Assembly (NCBI RefSeq): GCF_041927875.1
Contig: NZ_JBHFHN010000005.1
Length of the DNA stretch: 64,000 nucleotides
Source: Paracoccus sp041927875
GTDB taxonomy: Bacteria; Pseudomonadota; Alphaproteobacteria; Rhodobacterales; Rhodobacteraceae
Strand: one strand, 5' to 3'
In this document: positions 19,071 through 27,328 of the stretch, piece by piece
How the letters are laid out: the number at the start of each line of letters is the position of its first letter
How positions within the stretch are numbered: the stretch's first letter is position 1
The notes under the pieces: generated by a model
The model's input: only the letters and a program-made list of their open reading frames with translations
Told to the model about the DNA's origin: nothing
Databases searched by the model: none
Translations under genes and position numbers: made by a program

Positions 19071-19130
19071 CCCGCATTTTCACCGTGTCAGAATGTCATG
19101 CCCCTGCCGCAAATACTTGCGAAATGCGGG
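19071..19130 (+). other. Nested inverted repeats between glycosyltransferase gene and galU
   Basis: CCCGCATTT (19071-19079) pairs with AAATGCGGG (19122-19130), and inside lies CGCAA-ATAC-TTGCG (19108-19121). The RNA could fold into a long-range stem with an inner hairpin directly after the upstream stop codon. This may be an attenuator or processing site; galU may also have a promoter in this 116-base gap. Confidence 0.35.
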
Positions 19131-19181
19131 CGTCGGGTGCATAGCAACCCGATCACAAAGGGTGACAAAGGTATTGCTGCG

Positions 19182-20087
19182 ATGAACCGCAAAGTGACGA
19201 AAGCCATCTTTCCCGTGGCCGGTCTGGGAACCCGCTTCCTGCCTGCCACCAAGTCGATTCCGAAGGAAATCATGACTCTGGTGGATCGTCCGCTGATCCA
19301 ATACGCCATTGATGAGGCCCGCGCCGCCGGCATCAAGGAGTTCATCTTTGTCACCTCGCGCGGGAAGGGGGCGCTGGAGGATTACTTCGACCACGCGCAT
19401 GAGCTGGAAAACACCCTGATCCGCACCAAAAAGACCGACCTGCTGAACATCCTGCGGTCGACCAACATGGATTCGGGCGAAATCGCCTATGTCCGCCAAC
19501 ACAAGGCGATGGGGCTGGGCCACGCCGTCTGGTGCGCGCGCCGCCTGATCTCGCCGGACGAACCCTTCGCCGTGGTGCTGACCGACGACATCATCACCGG
19601 CGAACCGCCCTGCCTTCAGCAGATGGTCGAGGCCTATCAGGACACCGGCGGCAGCATGGTCGCCACGATGGAGGTCGCCCCCGACAAAGCCCAGGCCTAC
19701 GGCGTGCTGGACGTGGCCGAGGATCACGGCAACATCGTCCGCGCCCGCGGCATGGTCGAAAAGCCCGCGCCGGGCACCCAGCCGTCGAACATGGCGGTGA
19801 TCGGGCGCTACATCCTGGCGCCGAACATCCTGAACCACCTGAACCGCATGAAAGAGGGCGCGGGCGGCGAGATCCAGTTGACCGACGCCATCGCCGATGA
19901 AATCGCGGCGGGCGGCGACGTGTTCGGCCTGCGCTTCAAGGGCCAGCGGTTCGATTGCGGGTCCAAGGCGGGCTATCTGCAAGCGACCGTCGCCTTTGGC
20001 CTGGCGCGCGCCGAACTGGGGCCAGAGTTCGCGGCCTATCTGAACGACATCGTGGCGATGGGGCTGACCGGCAAGGATCGCGCCTGA
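19182..20087 (+). CDS. galU: UTP-glucose-1-phosphate uridylyltransferase GalU
   Basis: GalU makes UDP-glucose from UTP and glucose-1-phosphate, feeding galE and the glycosyltransferases around it. The 301-residue protein has KAIFPVAGLGTRFLPATKSI (nucleotide-binding loop with the catalytic lysine in TKSIPKE), FVVLTDD-like AVVLTDDIITG, and GRYILAPNIL. The start at 19182 gives the standard MNRKVTKAIFP terminus. Its TGA shares bases with the galE start codon. Confidence 0.96.
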   Translation: MNRKVTKAIFPVAGLGTRFLPATKSIPKEIMTLVDRPLIQYAIDEARAAGIKEFIFVTSRGKGALEDYFDHAHELENTLIRTKKTDLLNILRSTNMDSGEIAYVRQHKAMGLGHAVWCARRLISPDEPFAVVLTDDIITGEPPCLQQMVEAYQDTGGSMVATMEVAPDKAQAYGVLDVAEDHGNIVRARGMVEKPAPGTQPSNMAVIGRYILAPNILNHLNRMKEGAGGEIQLTDAIADEIAAGGDVFGLRFKGQRFDCGSKAGYLQATVAFGLARAELGPEFAAYLNDIVAMGLTGKDRA

Positions 20088-21076
20088 TGGCGGGTCCGGC
20101 GGTTCTGGTCACCGGGGGCGCCGGTTACATCGGCGCCCATGCCTGCAAGGTTCTGGCGGCCAGCGGTTACACCCCGGTCACCTTTGACAACCTGCAAACC
20201 GGCTTTCGCCGCGCCGTCCAGTTCGGCCCCTTTGCCGAGGGCGACCTGATGGATCGCGCCCGGCTGGATCAGGTGTTCGCCGAATACCGCCCGGTCGCGG
20301 TGATGCATTTTGCCGCCCGCTCGCTGGTCGGTGAGGCGATGGCCAAGCCCGGCCTGTATTGGCGGGGCAATGTGGCCGCCTCTTTGAACCTGATCGAGGC
20401 GACGGTCGCGGCAGGGGTGAAAAACTTTGTCTTTTCATCGACCTGCGCGACCTATGGCGATCATGACGGGGTGCTTTTGGATGAAAACACCCCGCAGACG
20501 CCGCTGAATGCCTATGGCGCCAGCAAGCGCGCGATCGAGGACATGCTGACCGATTTCGGCGCGTCGGACGGGCTGAACAGCGTGATCTTTCGCTATTTCA
20601 ACGTGGCCGGTGCCGATCCCGATGCGCAGATCGGTGAAAGCCACGACCCCGAAACCCATCTGATCCCGCTGATCCTTCAGGCCATCGACGGCCAACGCGG
20701 CGCGCTGACGGTGTTCGGCACCGATTATCCGACACCGGACGGCACCTGCATCCGCGATTATGTGCATGTCATGGACCTGGCCGAAGCGCATGTGCTGGGC
20801 CTGAAATGGCTTGAGGCCGGGCGCGGCAGCCGGGTGTTCTGCCTGGGCACCGGCAGCGGTTTTTCGGTGCGCGAAGTGATCGACGCCGCCGAGGCCGTGA
20901 CCGGGCGCGAAGTGCCGATCACCATCGGTGAACGCCGCGCGGGCGATGCGGTCAAGCTGGTCTCGGGCAGCGAACGGGCGCTGTCGGAACTGGGCTGGTC
21001 GCCAAGTCGGTCAACCCTGCCGGTGATGATCGCCGATGCCTGGCGCTGGCACCAGACCGGCCATAATGGCGGCTAG
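20087..21076 (+). CDS. galE: UDP-glucose 4-epimerase GalE
   Basis: GalE interconverts UDP-glucose and UDP-galactose. This extended short-chain dehydrogenase of 329 residues has the NAD-binding GGAGYIGAH (residues 9-17), the FSSTCATYGDHD segment with the catalytic Ser/Thr, the YGASK-type YxxxK in NAYGASKRAIE, and RYFNVAGAD. It sits between galU and a run of glycosyltransferases, so its product most likely serves the surface glycan. It overlaps the next gene by 11 bases. Confidence 0.95.
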   Translation: MAGPAVLVTGGAGYIGAHACKVLAASGYTPVTFDNLQTGFRRAVQFGPFAEGDLMDRARLDQVFAEYRPVAVMHFAARSLVGEAMAKPGLYWRGNVAASLNLIEATVAAGVKNFVFSSTCATYGDHDGVLLDENTPQTPLNAYGASKRAIEDMLTDFGASDGLNSVIFRYFNVAGADPDAQIGESHDPETHLIPLILQAIDGQRGALTVFGTDYPTPDGTCIRDYVHVMDLAEAHVLGLKWLEAGRGSRVFCLGTGSGFSVREVIDAAEAVTGREVPITIGERRAGDAVKLVSGSERALSELGWSPSRSTLPVMIADAWRWHQTGHNGG

Positions 21077-22247
21077 GCCCGCCTGGCTGCTGGACATCAC
21101 CCGTCTGGTCGACCGGCTGGACGGGCGCCCGCTGACCGGCGTGGACCGGGTCGAGGCCGCCTATCTTCGCGAACTGATCGCCCGCGACGACCGGGCGCTG
21201 TTCCTGTGGTGGCGGCGCGCGCCGGTCTCGGTTCTGCTGCCGGGGCAGGCGGGGGCGCTGCTGATGGCGGTGATCGACGGTCAGGCGGATCCGGGCGGCT
21301 TGCGCGCGCGGCTGGCGGCGCAGCGGCTGGGGCGCGCGCCCGACCTGTGGGTGCCGCGGCTGATCCGGCGCTGGCTGCCCGGCGGCGGCGATTATCTGAA
21401 CACCGGTCATGTGAACCTGCGCCCACGCGGTCTGGCGGCGCTGCGCCGGGCGGGGCTGCGGACCCAAGTGATGATCCACGACACGATCCCGCTGGACCTG
21501 CCCCAGCACCAGGCCGAGGATCAGCCCGCCCGCTTTCGTGCCAAGCTGATCGCCGCGCTGACCGGCGCCGGCCGGCTGATCGCCAATTCGGCGCTGACGG
21601 CCGACGATCTGCGCCGCTGGTCGGCGCGGCTGGGCGTGCCTTGCCCGCCCATCGTCACCGCGCCCCTGGGCGTGGTGCCGCCCGCACCGGGCCACGACCA
21701 GACCCCGCTGCCCCCCGGCCTGCCGCCCAAGGCGCCGTTCTTTGTCACTGTCGGCACCATCGAGCCGCGCAAGAATCATGCCCTGCTGCTGGACGCCTGG
21801 GATCTGCTGGCCCGCCGCATGGATCGGGTGCCGGGCCTCTTGATCCTGGGTCGGCGCGGTTGGGCCACGCCGTCGCTGCTGGCACGGCTGGACGCGCTGC
21901 CCTCGGACGGCCCGGTGGTTCAGGCCGCAGGACTGTCGGATGCGCAACTGGCGCGGCTGATCGCGGCCTCGCACGGGTTGCTGATGCCCTCGCTGGCCGA
22001 GGGGGTGGGACTGCCCATGCTTGAGGCCGCCGATCTGGGGGTGCCGGTGCTGGCCGCACCGCTGCCCACGGCGACCGAGTTTCTGGGCGATGCCGTCACC
22101 ACCCTGCCCTGGGGCGATGCGGCAGCCTGGGCCGATGCCATCGCAGCAGCCGCCGCGCGGCCCCGCGCGCGCCCGGCCTATCCGGCCTTGCCTCGGTGGT
22201 CCGATCACTTCAATCTGGTCTTGTCGGACGGCGGTCCAGCGGGCTAA
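21066..22247 (+). CDS. GT4-family glycosyltransferase
   Basis: A 393-residue GT-B fold glycosyltransferase. The C-terminal half carries FVTVGTIEPRKNHALLLDAW, LILGRRGW, and the EGVGLPMLEAADLGVPVLA nucleotide-sugar site typical of GT4 (group 1) enzymes. The N-terminus (AWLLDITRLVDRL, GVDRVEAAYL) resembles mannosyltransferase-like members found in capsule clusters. The start at 21066 overlaps the galE end; a start 30 bases upstream would extend further into galE and is less likely. Donor and acceptor are unknown. Confidence 0.85.
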   Translation: MAARPAWLLDITRLVDRLDGRPLTGVDRVEAAYLRELIARDDRALFLWWRRAPVSVLLPGQAGALLMAVIDGQADPGGLRARLAAQRLGRAPDLWVPRLIRRWLPGGGDYLNTGHVNLRPRGLAALRRAGLRTQVMIHDTIPLDLPQHQAEDQPARFRAKLIAALTGAGRLIANSALTADDLRRWSARLGVPCPPIVTAPLGVVPPAPGHDQTPLPPGLPPKAPFFVTVGTIEPRKNHALLLDAWDLLARRMDRVPGLLILGRRGWATPSLLARLDALPSDGPVVQAAGLSDAQLARLIAASHGLLMPSLAEGVGLPMLEAADLGVPVLAAPLPTATEFLGDAVTTLPWGDAAAWADAIAAAAARPRARPAYPALPRWSDHFNLVLSDGGPAG

Positions 22248-22291
22248 CCAACGGCAACAAAAGGTTTTCAGGGTCAGGTTCAGTGGGGCTG

Positions 22292-23293
22292 GTGCAATCC
22301 TACATGCGACGGGTGGAACGCCGGCAATTGCTGTGGCGGGGCTTTCGCAGCCGTCACGCGCTGCGCGCCGTCACCGACCGCACCCCCCAGATCCGGCCAC
22401 GTGACTTGCTGGTGCTGTCCACCATCCGCAACGAAGCCCCGCGCCTGCCCTATTTCCTGGATTACTACCGCGCGCGCGGGGTCAACTGGTTCCTGATCGT
22501 CGACAACGACTCGGATGATGGCGGGCGCGAGTGGCTGGCCGAACAGCCCGACGTGTCGCTGTGGACGACCAAGGCCAGCTACAAGGATGCCCGGTTCGGG
22601 ATGGACTGGCTGACCTGGCTGCTGATCCGCCACGGCCACGGCCATTGGTGCCTGACCGTCGACCCGGATGAGTTCCTGATCTACCCGTTCTGCGACACCC
22701 GCCCGCTGCGGGCGCTGACCGACTGGCTGGACAGCCGCGACGTGCCGGCCTTTCCGGCGATGCTGCTGGACATGTATCCCAAGGGGCCGATCGACGCCCA
22801 TCCCTATACCCAGGGCAGCGACCCGATGCAGATCGCCCGCTGGTTCGACGCCGGGAATTATACGATCAGCCGCAACAAGCGCTATGGCAACCTGTGGATT
22901 CAGGGTGGCCCGCGCGCGCGGATGTTCTTTGCCGACAACCCCCGCGCCGCGCCCGCGCTGAACAAGATCCCGCTGGTGCGCTGGAACCGCCGCTATGCCT
23001 ATGTCAGCTCGACCCATATGCTGCTGCCGCGCGGGCTGAACGCCGTCTATGATACCGAAGGGGGCGAGCGCGCCTCGGGTCTTTTGCTGCACACCAAGTT
23101 CCTGTCGGTGCTGGGCGACAAGGTGACCGAGGAAATGGCCCGCCAACAGCATTATGCCGACAGCCGCGAGTATTACGCCTATTCCCAGCAGATTGGCCGC
23201 CAGCCTGATCTGTGGTGCCCGGCCTCGCAGCAATATGTGAACTGGCGCCAGCTTGAGATTCTGGGGCTGATGTCCAAGGGGGATTGGGCATGA
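22292..23293 (+). CDS. Glycosyltransferase family 2-like protein
   Basis: A cytosolic protein of about 333 residues. After a short N-terminal extension the domain reads LLVLSTIRNEAPRLPYFLDY, LIVDNDSDDGGREWL and LTVDPDEFLIYPF, matching the Glyco_tranf_2_4 type, where the DPDE acidic stretch probably binds metal and nucleotide sugar. The start is uncertain: GTG at 22292 has GGGG at a good distance, while ATG at 22304 has no clear Shine-Dalgarno. The 3' end overlaps the next gene by four bases. The linkage formed is unknown. Confidence 0.75.
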   Translation: MQSYMRRVERRQLLWRGFRSRHALRAVTDRTPQIRPRDLLVLSTIRNEAPRLPYFLDYYRARGVNWFLIVDNDSDDGGREWLAEQPDVSLWTTKASYKDARFGMDWLTWLLIRHGHGHWCLTVDPDEFLIYPFCDTRPLRALTDWLDSRDVPAFPAMLLDMYPKGPIDAHPYTQGSDPMQIARWFDAGNYTISRNKRYGNLWIQGGPRARMFFADNPRAAPALNKIPLVRWNRRYAYVSSTHMLLPRGLNAVYDTEGGERASGLLLHTKFLSVLGDKVTEEMARQQHYADSREYYAYSQQIGRQPDLWCPASQQYVNWRQLEILGLMSKGDWA

Positions 23294-24990
23294 CGGCTTA
23301 CATCGGCTTCGTGATGATGTGCCACACCGCGCCGCAACGCGCGATCCAGGTGGTGCGCCATTGGGTCGGGCAGGGGGCGCCGGTGGTTATCCATGTCGAT
23401 GCTGCCGCCGACAAGGTGGATCAGACCCTGCGCGCGGGGCTGGCCGATCTGGGCGATCGCGTCAGCTTCATTGCGCGCCATCGGTCGACCTGGGGAAGCT
23501 GGGGCCTGGTCGCCGCCGCACAGGAAGGCGCGGCGCAGATGCTGGCCCGCCACCCCGAGGTGACGCATGTGTTCCTGGCCTCGGGTGCCTGCCTGCCGCT
23601 GCGGCCGCTGGCGGAACTGGCCGCCTATCTGGACGCCCATCCCGACACCGATTTCATCGAAAGCGTCGTGACATCCGAGGCCGCCTGGGCCAAGGGCGGG
23701 CTGGAGGACGAACGCTTCACCCTGTTCTTCCCCTTCTCGTGGCGGCACAACCGGCGGCTGTTCGATCACTATGTGGCGCTGCAACGCCGCATTGGGCTGC
23801 GCCGCCGCATCCCCGACGGGCTGAACCCGCATCTGGGGTCGCAATGGTGGTGCCTGACGCGCGAGACCCTGCGCCGGGTGCTGGACGACCCCCGCCGGGC
23901 CGAGTTCGAGCGGTATTTCAAAGGCGTCTGGATTCCCGACGAAAGCTATTTCCAGACCCTTGCCCGCCGCCATGCCCGCCGCATCGAAAGCCGGTCGCTG
24001 ACGCTGAACAAGTTCGACATGTCGGGCCTGCCGCATATCTTCTACGACGACCATCTGGAGCTGCTGCGCCGGTCAGAACTGTTCGTGGTGCGCAAGGTCT
24101 GGCCCCATGCCGAACGGCTTTATCAGACCTTCCTGACCACGCCGACACACACCGACCAGCCGGTGCGCCGCGTCGCCCCCGACAGCGGCCGCATCGACCG
24201 CATCTTCAACCAGTCGGTCGAACGGCGAAAGTTCGGGCGCGCCGGGCTTTACATGCAAAGCCGCTTTCCCCGCAAAGGCTTCGAGGCGCGGTCGTCCGCC
24301 TATCCCTATGTGGTGTTCCAGGGCTTTTCGGATGTTTTCCCCGATCTGAAAGGCTGGCTGGCGCGGCGGCATATCGGGCGGGTCCACGGCCATCTGTTCG
24401 ACCGCGAACAGGTTGATTTCGCGGGTGAAGTGCCGATCTTTGACGGCGCGATCCCGGCCCATCCCGAATTGCGCGATTACAACCCGCGCGCCTTTCTGAC
24501 CAATCTGATCTGGAATGGCCGGGGTGAGCGGCAGGTGATCCTGGCCTCGGCCCGCGACCGGATGCCATCCGACCTGTATTGGTTCATGGTCGCCGATCCG
24601 AATGCCACGATCCATTTGATTACCGGTGCCTGGGCGGTGCCGCTGTATCTGTCGGGCAAGCCCGTCGCAAGCATCTGGCGCGAGGCGGCGCGGCTGCAAC
24701 GCATCCAGACCCAGCAGATGAAGATCATCGACACGATCTGGCGGCGGGCGCGGGTTCAGGTCTGGACGCTGTCGGATTTCATGCAGAACCCCTCGCAGCG
24801 GCTTCAAGGGCTGGTGCGCGACCTGCAACCCGGTGACGCGCTGTCGATGGGGCCGCCGCTGGGCGCGCATGATCTGACCGGCTTTGGCCGCTTCCTTCAG
24901 CAGTTGCGCAATCAGGGCCTGCGCCCGGAACTGATGGGCGATTTCGACGATGCCGAGATCCTGCCCGACCCCGCGCCGCCATCCGCATGA
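23290..24990 (+). CDS. Core-2/I-branching (GT14-like) beta-GlcNAc-transferase family protein
   Basis: A protein of 566 residues. The first 280 residues match the Branch family of beta-1,6-N-acetylglucosaminyl- or xylosyltransferases: AYIGFVMMCHTAPQ, PVVIHVDAAADK, FLASGACLPLRPL and TDFIES correspond to the family blocks. The remaining half looks like the extra C-terminal domains found in Rhodobacteraceae members and I cannot give it a function. The gene overlaps its upstream neighbour by four bases and precedes the sulfotransferase gene by seven. The start ATG at 23290 is preferred over a TTG six bases upstream. Confidence 0.78.
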   Translation: MTAYIGFVMMCHTAPQRAIQVVRHWVGQGAPVVIHVDAAADKVDQTLRAGLADLGDRVSFIARHRSTWGSWGLVAAAQEGAAQMLARHPEVTHVFLASGACLPLRPLAELAAYLDAHPDTDFIESVVTSEAAWAKGGLEDERFTLFFPFSWRHNRRLFDHYVALQRRIGLRRRIPDGLNPHLGSQWWCLTRETLRRVLDDPRRAEFERYFKGVWIPDESYFQTLARRHARRIESRSLTLNKFDMSGLPHIFYDDHLELLRRSELFVVRKVWPHAERLYQTFLTTPTHTDQPVRRVAPDSGRIDRIFNQSVERRKFGRAGLYMQSRFPRKGFEARSSAYPYVVFQGFSDVFPDLKGWLARRHIGRVHGHLFDREQVDFAGEVPIFDGAIPAHPELRDYNPRAFLTNLIWNGRGERQVILASARDRMPSDLYWFMVADPNATIHLITGAWAVPLYLSGKPVASIWREAARLQRIQTQQMKIIDTIWRRARVQVWTLSDFMQNPSQRLQGLVRDLQPGDALSMGPPLGAHDLTGFGRFLQQLRNQGLRPELMGDFDDAEILPDPAPPSA

Positions 24991-24997
24991 GGTTTCC

Positions 24998-26395
24998 ATG
25001 ACATCCCCCTTTGACGGCTTCATCATGCTGGCCGGTATGCGCACCGGATCGAACCTGCTTGAGGAACAGCTGCGGCGGCTTCCCGGCCTGACCTCGCATG
25101 GTGAGGCGTTCAACCCGACGATGTTCGGCCATCCCAAGACCGAAACCCTGCTGGGCATGACACGGGACGAACGCGATGCCGACCCGCTGGAATTGCTGCG
25201 CCGGATGCGGGCCGCGCCGGGGATGACGGGCTTTCGCTATTTCCACGATCATGACCCGCGCATCTTCGACCCGATGATGGACGATCCGCGCATCGCCAAG
25301 ATCGTGCTGACCCGCAACCCGGTGGAAAGCTGGGTCAGCCTGCAAATCGCCCGCACCACCGGGCAATGGCGGCTGTCCGATGGCCGCCGCCGCCGCGCCG
25401 CGCAAGCGGTGTTTGACGCCGCCGATTTCGAGGCGCATCTGGCCGCCCAGCAGGATTTCCAGCTGCGGGTGTTGCACCGGCTGCAAACCACGGGGCAGAC
25501 GGCGTTCTATCTGAACTATGACGACCTGCACGACCGTGAGGTGCTGGACGGCCTGGCGCGCTGGCTGGGCTTTGCCGATGGAATGCCGACTGGCGGCGTG
25601 CAGATCGTGCCGCAAAACCCCGAGGAACTGGCGCTGAAGGTTGCCAACTTCGACCAGATGGAACAGTCGCTGGCCCGGCTGGACCGGTTCAACCTGTCGC
25701 GCACGCCCAGTTTTGAACCCCGTCGCGGGCCGAACGTCCCCAGCTTTGTCGCCGCCGACGATGCGGGCCTGCTGTTCATGCCGGTGCGCGGCGGGCCCGA
25801 GGCCGGGATGGCGGCCTGGCTGACCGCCTGTAACGGTGGCGCGGCCCTGCGGGGCAATTTCGCGCGCAAGGATCTGCGGCAGTGGATGCAGGCCCGGCCC
25901 GGCCACCGCCGCCTGACCGTGGTGCGGCATCCGCTGGTGCGGGCGCATCGGGTCTTCACCGACCTGATCGTGCGCGGCGCCTTTCCGGCGATCCGCGATC
26001 ATGTCTCGGACCGCTACAAGGCCAAGCTGCCGCCGCTGGATCGCGTCGAGAAGATGAAGCCCGAGGCGTTCCGCACCGCGTTCCTGGCGTTCCTGACCTT
26101 TCTACGTGCCAATCTGGCGGGGCAGACGCCGGTGCGCGTCGATCCCGCCTGGGCCAGCCAGGCCGAGGTGATCCAGGGCTTTGGCCAGTTCGCGCCGCCG
26201 GATCTGGTCCTGCCTGAGGCCGATCTGCCGCGCCTGCTGGCGGCGCTGTTTCCCGACGCGCCAGCCTATGCCGCGGCCGCCGATGACGACGTGGTGCCGC
26301 TGGCCGCGATCCGCGACGCCGAGCTGGATCAGGCCGCCCGCGCCGCTTGGCCGCGCGATTACCTGCTGTTCGGCTTCGCGGACGGCGGGCTGTAA
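24998..26395 (+). CDS. Sulfotransferase-like protein (NodH-type)
   Basis: A 465-residue protein. Its N-terminal half has the PAPS-dependent sulfotransferase layout: GMRTGSNLLEEQL (residues 13-25) as the 5'-phosphosulfate loop, then KIVLTRNPVESWVSLQIART (about residues 104-123) as the 3'-phosphate-binding segment. The second half contains another sulfotransferase-like RxxRHP stretch (VVRHPLVRAHRVF), so the protein may be a tandem or pseudo-repeat of the fold. The start is set by GAGG six bases upstream. It closes the glycan run and is followed by a terminator. Together with cysQ it suggests sulfation of the glycan. Confidence 0.72.
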   Translation: MTSPFDGFIMLAGMRTGSNLLEEQLRRLPGLTSHGEAFNPTMFGHPKTETLLGMTRDERDADPLELLRRMRAAPGMTGFRYFHDHDPRIFDPMMDDPRIAKIVLTRNPVESWVSLQIARTTGQWRLSDGRRRRAAQAVFDAADFEAHLAAQQDFQLRVLHRLQTTGQTAFYLNYDDLHDREVLDGLARWLGFADGMPTGGVQIVPQNPEELALKVANFDQMEQSLARLDRFNLSRTPSFEPRRGPNVPSFVAADDAGLLFMPVRGGPEAGMAAWLTACNGGAALRGNFARKDLRQWMQARPGHRRLTVVRHPLVRAHRVFTDLIVRGAFPAIRDHVSDRYKAKLPPLDRVEKMKPEAFRTAFLAFLTFLRANLAGQTPVRVDPAWASQAEVIQGFGQFAPPDLVLPEADLPRLLAALFPDAPAYAAAADDDVVPLAAIRDAELDQAARAAWPRDYLLFGFADGGL

Positions 26396-26416
26396 GCCCC
26401 CAGCCGTCAAAGCAAA

Positions 26417-26448
26417 GGGCCGCGCGGTGATCCCGCGCGGCCCCTTTT
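26417..26448. terminator. Bidirectional rho-independent terminator
   Basis: GGGCCGCGCGG and CCGCGCGGCCC form a perfect 11-base-pair stem with a five-base loop, followed by CTTTT on the plus strand and CTTT on the minus strand. It lies between the convergent sulfotransferase-like gene and fbcC and can serve both. Confidence 0.85.
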
Positions 26449-26463
26449 CATTGCTCTGCCTGA

Positions 26464-27312
26464 TCAGGCGCTACGGCGCTTGTGCGGCGCCCACAGCCGC
26501 TTGTTGGTCAGATACAGCAGCGTCGTCAGCAGCGCCAGGAACACGACCGAGACGAAGCCGACCTGCTTGCGGTCCATCATCTTGGGTTCGGCGGTCCACA
26601 TCAGGAAGGCCGAAATGTCCTCGGCGATCTGATGGGCGGTCGCCGGGGTGCCATCGGCATAGGTCACGATGTCGTCGCTGACCGGCGGCGGCATTGCGAT
26701 CCAGCTTCCGGGCACGGTCGACACGCCGTGTTCGTCCTTGCAGCTATCAGGCACGGAACCCGCGGCGAAGGCGACGTTGTAATAGAAGCCATCCACCCCG
26801 TCCGGCGCGCAGGCCGGGTTTTCATGATAGCCGGTCAGCAGCGAATACAGATATTCCGGCCCGCCGATGCCCTTGAAGAACTGGGCGATCCCGGTGCCAT
26901 AAGGCCCGTGGAACCCGGCCCGTGCCTTGGCGATGACCGACAGGTCCGGGCCGGTGCCGTCGACATCAGCGACAAAGGGGAACATGTCGGTGGGGGCGCG
27001 CGGGCGCTCCTCACCGGTTTCGGCGTCCATGATGGTCAGGTTGGCGGCATAGGCGCGCACCTGATCTTCGGGCAGGCCGGGGCCATTCGGGTCCGACAGG
27101 CTGCGCAGCGGGACGAATTGCATCCCGTGGCAGGCCGAGCAGACCTCGGTATAGACCTGCAAGCCGCGCTGCAGCTGATGCTGGTCGAACTTCCCGAACG
27201 GACCCTCAAAGCTGAAGTTCACGTCATGGATCTCGGTATGCGCACCGGCGGCGAGCGCCACGCCGGTGCCGGTCAGCAGAACCGCAGCGGCCGCAAGAAG
27301 GGTCTTTCTCAT
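26464..27312 (-). CDS. fbcC: Cytochrome c1 of the bc1 complex
   Basis: The c-type haem subunit that carries electrons from the Rieske protein to cytochrome c. The 282-residue precursor has an N-terminal signal peptide (to about residue 22), the haem site CSACHGM, a distal methionine region, and a C-terminal membrane anchor (FVSVVFLALLTTLLYL) before a basic tail. It lacks the long acidic N-terminal insert known from Paracoccus denitrificans c1. The start at 27312 is set by the signal peptide. Last gene of fbcFBC; 16 bases separate it from fbcB. Confidence 0.97.
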   Translation of the reverse strand: MRKTLLAAAAVLLTGTGVALAAGAHTEIHDVNFSFEGPFGKFDQHQLQRGLQVYTEVCSACHGMQFVPLRSLSDPNGPGLPEDQVRAYAANLTIMDAETGEERPRAPTDMFPFVADVDGTGPDLSVIAKARAGFHGPYGTGIAQFFKGIGGPEYLYSLLTGYHENPACAPDGVDGFYYNVAFAAGSVPDSCKDEHGVSTVPGSWIAMPPPVSDDIVTYADGTPATAHQIAEDISAFLMWTAEPKMMDRKQVGFVSVVFLALLTTLLYLTNKRLWAPHKRRSA

Positions 27313-27328
27313 GATGCCTGATCCTTTC

